DNA of 9,884 bases from Clostridia bacterium (lineage in GTDB: Bacteria > Bacillota > Clostridia > Oscillospirales > CAG-272): positions 1 to 9,884 of the forward strand of contig JAGDCE010000210.1 of the NCBI GenBank assembly GCA_017958705.1, written 5' to 3'. Of this stretch, positions 7,152-9,884 are shown one piece after another. Position 1 is the first letter of the stretch. Every line of letters begins with the position of its first letter. Made by a program: the position numbers and the translations under genes. A model generated the notes under the pieces. It did no database searches and was not told the DNA's origin. It was given only the letters and a program-made list of their open reading frames with translations.

Positions 7152-9557
7152 TTATGTTCCGAAGTATCCTGTCATCTGCTCGTCGCTTAAACCGAAATAA
7201 TCTTTGATGCTTATTAGCATCTCGCGCTGTCTGACGCCGTCCTTTACGAAGTTCGTTATCATGTCGATATGATGCTGCCAGGTAGATGCGGACAAACGGT
7301 ATTTCTTTATTGTGGCGTCGAACTCCGGCGCGATCTGCGCCTTGTAGTATTCGAGCCTCTCGAGCACGCGCTCCTCGGTCAGCACGTTTTGCAGAAGCTC
7401 CGCGCAGCGCTTTATGAACGCGTCTTCGAATTCGGGATTTTTGAGCAGCGCGCGTATCATCGTGTGACAGCCGTTGTTCGGCATCACCTTGGAGATTGAT
7501 TTCGTGTTGTTGTGGTAGAACGACCAGTCGAGATCGAAGAAGCACCAGTGCCATTTGCCGTCGCCCTCGTCTGACTGATAGAATTTCACATTGGCGAGGT
7601 CCATATCGGCGAAATACGCGCGGCAGATGTACCAGTCCATAAGGCTCGTCGCGTCTATCCTGTCCATCACGTATTTGTATTTTTCTTCGTTTCTCAGGTC
7701 GTTTCTCTCGCAGTATTTCAAAAGCGCCAGATATTCCGTGTTGTCGCCGGACGATATCGTGCCGTAGGTGTGAAGCAGGTTGACGGAATCTTTCGAGACG
7801 CCGAGGCGGTTCGCGCAGTACTGCGCGTCTATGCGCTCGCGTATCCAGTAGTAACCGCGGTATTCGCCGTTAAGATACAGCACGACCGGGCGGCACGCCT
7901 GCACGTCGAGCGCCGTCAGCCCGTCGACGAGCGAGGTGCACAGCTCGTCGCGGAAACCGGCGAATTTGTAATCCTCGCCGCCGCCGTGAAGGATGAGCGA
8001 ATTGAATTTCGTGTACTCACGGTTGTCGAACAGCGGATATTCAAGCGTGCCGAGACCGTATTTCGATCTGAAACGCAGTTGAAAATTCTGCTTGTTGCCC
8101 TCCTTGCTGTCGTTGCCGTGGAGCTTGAAGCCGCACGGGGCGGAGAACAGCTCGACGCTGCCGTCGAACATCGTGACGAACGCCTCGTGCTCGTATTCCT
8201 TGCTGATGTTGACAAGGACGCCTTCATCGCCCGTCAGGTATTCATCCTTTATCGCCACGTTGACTACCGGATACGTGTGCTCGGTGCCGACGGTGTAGAA
8301 GAACGACGAGAATTCGCTGACGCGCTCTCCGTCTATGCAAACGGCGCGGATCGACGTCATGCGGTCTATTTGTATCGGCCGCTGATACATCTCGGATTTC
8401 TCGTTCGGCTCCGTGCCGTCGAGAGTGTAGTATATCCTGCCGTCGCCGTTAAGCGACAGTGCGAACGGCGCGTTGTAATTGCCGGAGGGAACGCTCGCAG
8501 AAGGCGCGGCAAGCGCTTTGCCGTAGCCCTCGCCGTTTTGCTTGCCGGGCGTCGGGGAATCGTAATAGCGGAGGCTCACGCCGTATCTGCCGCAGCTCTC
8601 GTTCTGTTTGAGATCTGACGGCACGGCGAAATAATCGGTGACGGCGCCGTCAGTGCTCAGGTAGAGCTCCTCGCCGTCCGAGCTGATCTTGAACGGGGCG
8701 TGACCTTCTTTGTCGGTGCCCGAGCAGAATATAACGATGTATCCGCCGGCGGGCAGTTCTTTGTCGGGGAGTTTGTAACGGGCAAGCTCCGAATACTTGT
8801 CGGTAAGATAATAATCGGACAGACGCAGCGGCGTGTCGCCGCCGTTGCAAAGCTCGACCCAGTCGTAGTATTTGCCGTCCTGCGGCATGTATTTCTTGTT
8901 AGAGGACATGACCTCTGAGATGTAAAGCTGCGGAAGCGTCAGCGACTCGTTGTACTCCGCAAGTCCGGAAAGCGTGTTCGGAAAGCCCGGGGTCGGAGCG
9001 GTGCAGGCGCCGTCAACAGTCCACGAGCCTTTGCCGATCGAGGCGTCGTATTCCATGAAATCGACGGTCTCTTTCTTGTATCTGAGCACGAGCATGCAGC
9101 CTTCCTTCGGCAGACGGAACGCGCTCTGCTCGCCGAGCGTTATCACGGCGTAGCCCTTCGCGGGCACGTTGACTCCGTCGAGCGCGACCGGCTTTTCATC
9201 GTCGTCGCCTTTGCGCAGATAAAACGAGTCGAGTATGACGTCCTCGTCCTCGTCGTTGTACAGCTCGACCCAATCGTCCGTACTGCCGTGCGAGAGCGTG
9301 TGGTTGTCCGCCATCAGCTCGCTTATGCTTATTCTTTTTATCAGCTCCGGCAGCGGGTCGGTCTCCGGCACCGGAGTCGTCTGCGCCTCCGTCGCGGTCT
9401 GTCCGTCCGTATCCGTCGCGGTATCCGTGTCCGTTGCATCATCGGTCGCGCCGCCCGGCTCCGTATCGGCGCTTACAGGTTTCGAATCACACGAAACGAG
9501 CGCGGATAAGGTGAAGAGCAGTGCGAGGATCAGAGCAATAATTTTTTTAAGTGTCAT
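7152..9557 (-). CDS. CotH-kinase lipoprotein with two lamin-tail domains
   Basis: 801 residues. Residues 1-22 are a lipoprotein signal (LVSC, Cys23), then a Thr/Asp-rich linker to ~72. Lamin-tail domain 1 spans ~74-175 (ISELMADN..., DDWVELYN 94-101) and domain 2 ~210-310 (YISEVMSSN 212-220, YDWVELCN 231-238). A chitobiase/hexosaminidase C-terminal-like domain (~350-423) holds IYYTLDGTEP 375-384. The CotH domain (~430-790) has GFKLHGN 476-482, FQLRFRSKYG 492-501, LNGEYRGYYWIRERID 562-577, ANVKFY 655-660 and the metal/catalytic motif DLDW 675-678. Family knowledge: B. subtilis CotH is an atypical protein kinase of the spore coat, but lamin-tail CotH lipoproteins are widespread in Clostridia and their substrates are unknown; secretion makes a spore-coat role here uncertain. 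The start ATG at 9557 has only a weak Shine-Dalgarno, but the signal peptide and promoter position support it. It is convergent with GH3 and carries no TTGCAA operator, so it is probably a separate unit. Confidence 0.92.
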   Translation of the reverse strand: MTLKKIIALILALLFTLSALVSCDSKPVSADTEPGGATDDATDTDTATDTDGQTATEAQTTPVPETDPLPELIKRISISELMADNHTLSHGSTDDWVELYNDEDEDVILDSFYLRKGDDDEKPVALDGVNVPAKGYAVITLGEQSAFRLPKEGCMLVLRYKKETVDFMEYDASIGKGSWTVDGACTAPTPGFPNTLSGLAEYNESLTLPQLYISEVMSSNKKYMPQDGKYYDWVELCNGGDTPLRLSDYYLTDKYSELARYKLPDKELPAGGYIVIFCSGTDKEGHAPFKISSDGEELYLSTDGAVTDYFAVPSDLKQNESCGRYGVSLRYYDSPTPGKQNGEGYGKALAAPSASVPSGNYNAPFALSLNGDGRIYYTLDGTEPNEKSEMYQRPIQIDRMTSIRAVCIDGERVSEFSSFFYTVGTEHTYPVVNVAIKDEYLTGDEGVLVNISKEYEHEAFVTMFDGSVELFSAPCGFKLHGNDSKEGNKQNFQLRFRSKYGLGTLEYPLFDNREYTKFNSLILHGGGEDYKFAGFRDELCTSLVDGLTALDVQACRPVVLYLNGEYRGYYWIRERIDAQYCANRLGVSKDSVNLLHTYGTISSGDNTEYLALLKYCERNDLRNEEKYKYVMDRIDATSLMDWYICRAYFADMDLANVKFYQSDEGDGKWHWCFFDLDWSFYHNNTKSISKVMPNNGCHTMIRALLKNPEFEDAFIKRCAELLQNVLTEERVLERLEYYKAQIAPEFDATIKKYRLSASTWQHHIDMITNFVKDGVRQREMLISIKDYFGLSDEQMTGYFGT

Positions 9558-9588
9558 CTTTTTTGTCCGTTTTCAGATTTTTCGACTA

Positions 9589-9617
9589 ATTATAACAGAA
9601 TACGCGCCGTATGTCAA
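9589..9617 (-). promoter_or_regulatory. Consensus sigma-A promoter of the cotH-type gene
   Basis: Minus-strand -35 TTGACA (9612-9617), spacer of exactly 17 bp, -10 TATAAT (9589-9594): a full match to the housekeeping consensus. Transcription would begin near 9582, giving a leader of about 25 nt. This suggests strong, largely constitutive vegetative expression rather than sporulation-sigma control. Confidence 0.9.
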
Positions 9618-9644
9618 GTTGATTTGCGTATAAAATCATAATGC

Positions 9645-9660
9645 GATGCAAAAAAGCATC
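9645..9660. other. Short hairpin with T-rich tail
   Basis: GATGC (9645-9649), A6 loop, GCATC (9656-9660), then TTTGTT on the plus strand. It could be a weak terminator for plus-strand transcription or the outermost element of the hairpin region that follows. It lies upstream of the cotH-type promoter and is not part of its transcript. The stem is only 5 bp, so the assignment is tentative. Confidence 0.35.
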
Positions 9661-9745
9661 TTTGTTGTGTAACCGCGGGACGTTCGATGCGTCTCGTTCC
9701 TCGGTGCCTCAGGGGGTTCCCCCTCCCCCCGGCCGCTGACGCGGG
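9661..9745. other. Degenerate hairpin-repeat stretch, no gene
   Basis: No plausible coding sequence. Visible pairings: CGGGACG (9676-9682) with CGTCTCG (9690-9696), one G-T wobble; AGGGGG-TT-CCCCCT (9711-9724); CCGC-TGAC-GCGG (9733-9744). Bases 9677-9691 match 9851-9865 in 14 of 15 positions, and linker-like GTTCGATG (9682-9689) and CTCGGTG (9700-9706) recall the GTTCGGTG joints of the ordered array downstream. It reads as decayed or rearranged units of that array. Confidence 0.5.
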
Positions 9746-9875
9746 GTGAAATGTTCCGCCGTGGGCGGAACGTGAAATTTGACTGCCGTCAAGTGAAATT
9801 TGCCCTGCGGGCAAGTGAAATTCGCCTGCGGCGAGTTTCGGTGTCCCTACGGGACGTTCGGTGCGCCTGCGGCGC
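9746..9875. repeat. Tandem array of six short hairpins with conserved linkers
   Basis: Six perfect inverted repeats follow each other. H1 9753-9771 (GTTCCGCC-GTG-GGCGGAAC), H2 9779-9792 (TTGAC-TGCC-GTCAA), H3 9800-9814 (TTGCCC-TGC-GGGCAA), H4 9822-9834 (TCGCC-TGC-GGCGA), H5 9843-9855 (GTCCC-TAC-GGGAC), H6 9863-9875 (GCGCC-TGC-GGCGC). Linkers are GTGAAAT before H1 to H4, GTTTCGGT before H5 and GTTCGGT before H6; unit starts are 20 to 26 bp apart. Stems differ between units while complementarity is kept, so structure rather than sequence is conserved. There is no ORF with coding character and no cas gene nearby. The array may continue beyond the window edge. I recall GTGAAAT-linked hairpin strings from intergenic DNA of gut Clostridia, but cannot confirm it here. 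Confidence 0.8.
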
Positions 9876-9884
9876 TTTTGGGGA

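Noticed and set aside
7770..8618. Open frame of 282 codons on the plus strand, opposite the cotH-type gene
   Set aside because: It is antisense to a protein with clear CotH and lamin-tail motifs, has no ribosome binding site or recognisable domain, and has the Arg/Val/Ala-rich composition of a GC-rich antisense frame.
8844..8849. TTGCAA half-site inside the cotH-type gene
   Set aside because: It is a single hexamer without a dyad partner or promoter context, as expected by chance in this length of sequence.
9614..9814. Possible 66-residue minus-strand protein
   Set aside because: It translates the hairpin array and overlaps the cotH-type promoter; its composition follows the palindromes and there is no Shine-Dalgarno.
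9746..9875. CRISPR array
   Set aside because: The constant parts are only 7-8 nt and the variable parts are self-complementary hairpins, the opposite of repeat-spacer logic, and no cas gene is present.

Overview
The window looks like a piece of chromosome (probably a metagenome contig) from an uncultured gut or rumen type Clostridia (Bacillota). The evidence is three lipoprotein signal peptides followed by Thr/Asp/Glu-rich linkers, Shine-Dalgarno-led genes with consensus-like sigma-A promoters, an AraC-type one-component regulator, and a family mix typical of glycan-degrading Clostridia (GH3, a GH71/GH99-like hydrolase, a CotH kinase with lamin-tail domains). Coding DNA is GC-rich and the promoter gaps are AT-rich. 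The taxonomic guess is an inference; no rRNA or marker gene is present.

Layout. (1) Bases 1-2733, minus strand: a large lipoprotein whose 3' end runs off the window. It has a beta-sandwich domain, a GH71/GH99/WbsX-like TIM barrel and a CBM9/DOMON-like C-terminal domain. (2) 2734-2865: divergent promoter region. (3) 2866-3714, plus: AraC-family regulator. (4) 3715-3807: promoter of the next gene. (5) 3808-7074, plus: GH3 lipoprotein with an N-terminal beta-domain, the two GH3 domains, an FnIII-like domain and one or two F5/8-type (CBM32-like) C-terminal domains. (6) 7075-7151: compact convergent terminator region. (7) 7152-9557, minus: CotH-kinase lipoprotein with two lamin-tail domains and a chitobiase-C-like domain, behind a perfect consensus promoter. 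(8) 9618-9884: no gene, but a striking run of small hairpins.

How it fits together. The regulator gene is bracketed by two copies of one 39-bp module: an 18-bp perfect dyad (TTGCAATTACAATTGCAA), 15 bp, then a TTGCAA half-site. The copies are inverted relative to each other and keep exactly the same spacing. Each copy points at one glycosidase gene, and in both a TTGTAA -35 lies in the middle of the dyad, 17 bp from the -10 (TAGAAT or TAAAAT). In the copy between the divergent genes, the third TTGCAA is also the -35 of the regulator's own promoter (17 bp from TATAAT). This predicts a three-gene regulon in which one regulator controls two surface glycosidases and itself. No transporter or other enzyme of the pathway lies in the window. 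The CotH gene has no such site and is probably regulated independently.

The second unusual element is the right end. Six consecutive short hairpins (9753-9875) have stems that differ in sequence but stay complementary. They are joined by near-identical 7-8 nt linkers (GTGAAAT, then GTTTCGGT or GTTCGGT), and an apparently degenerate stretch of the same material precedes them.
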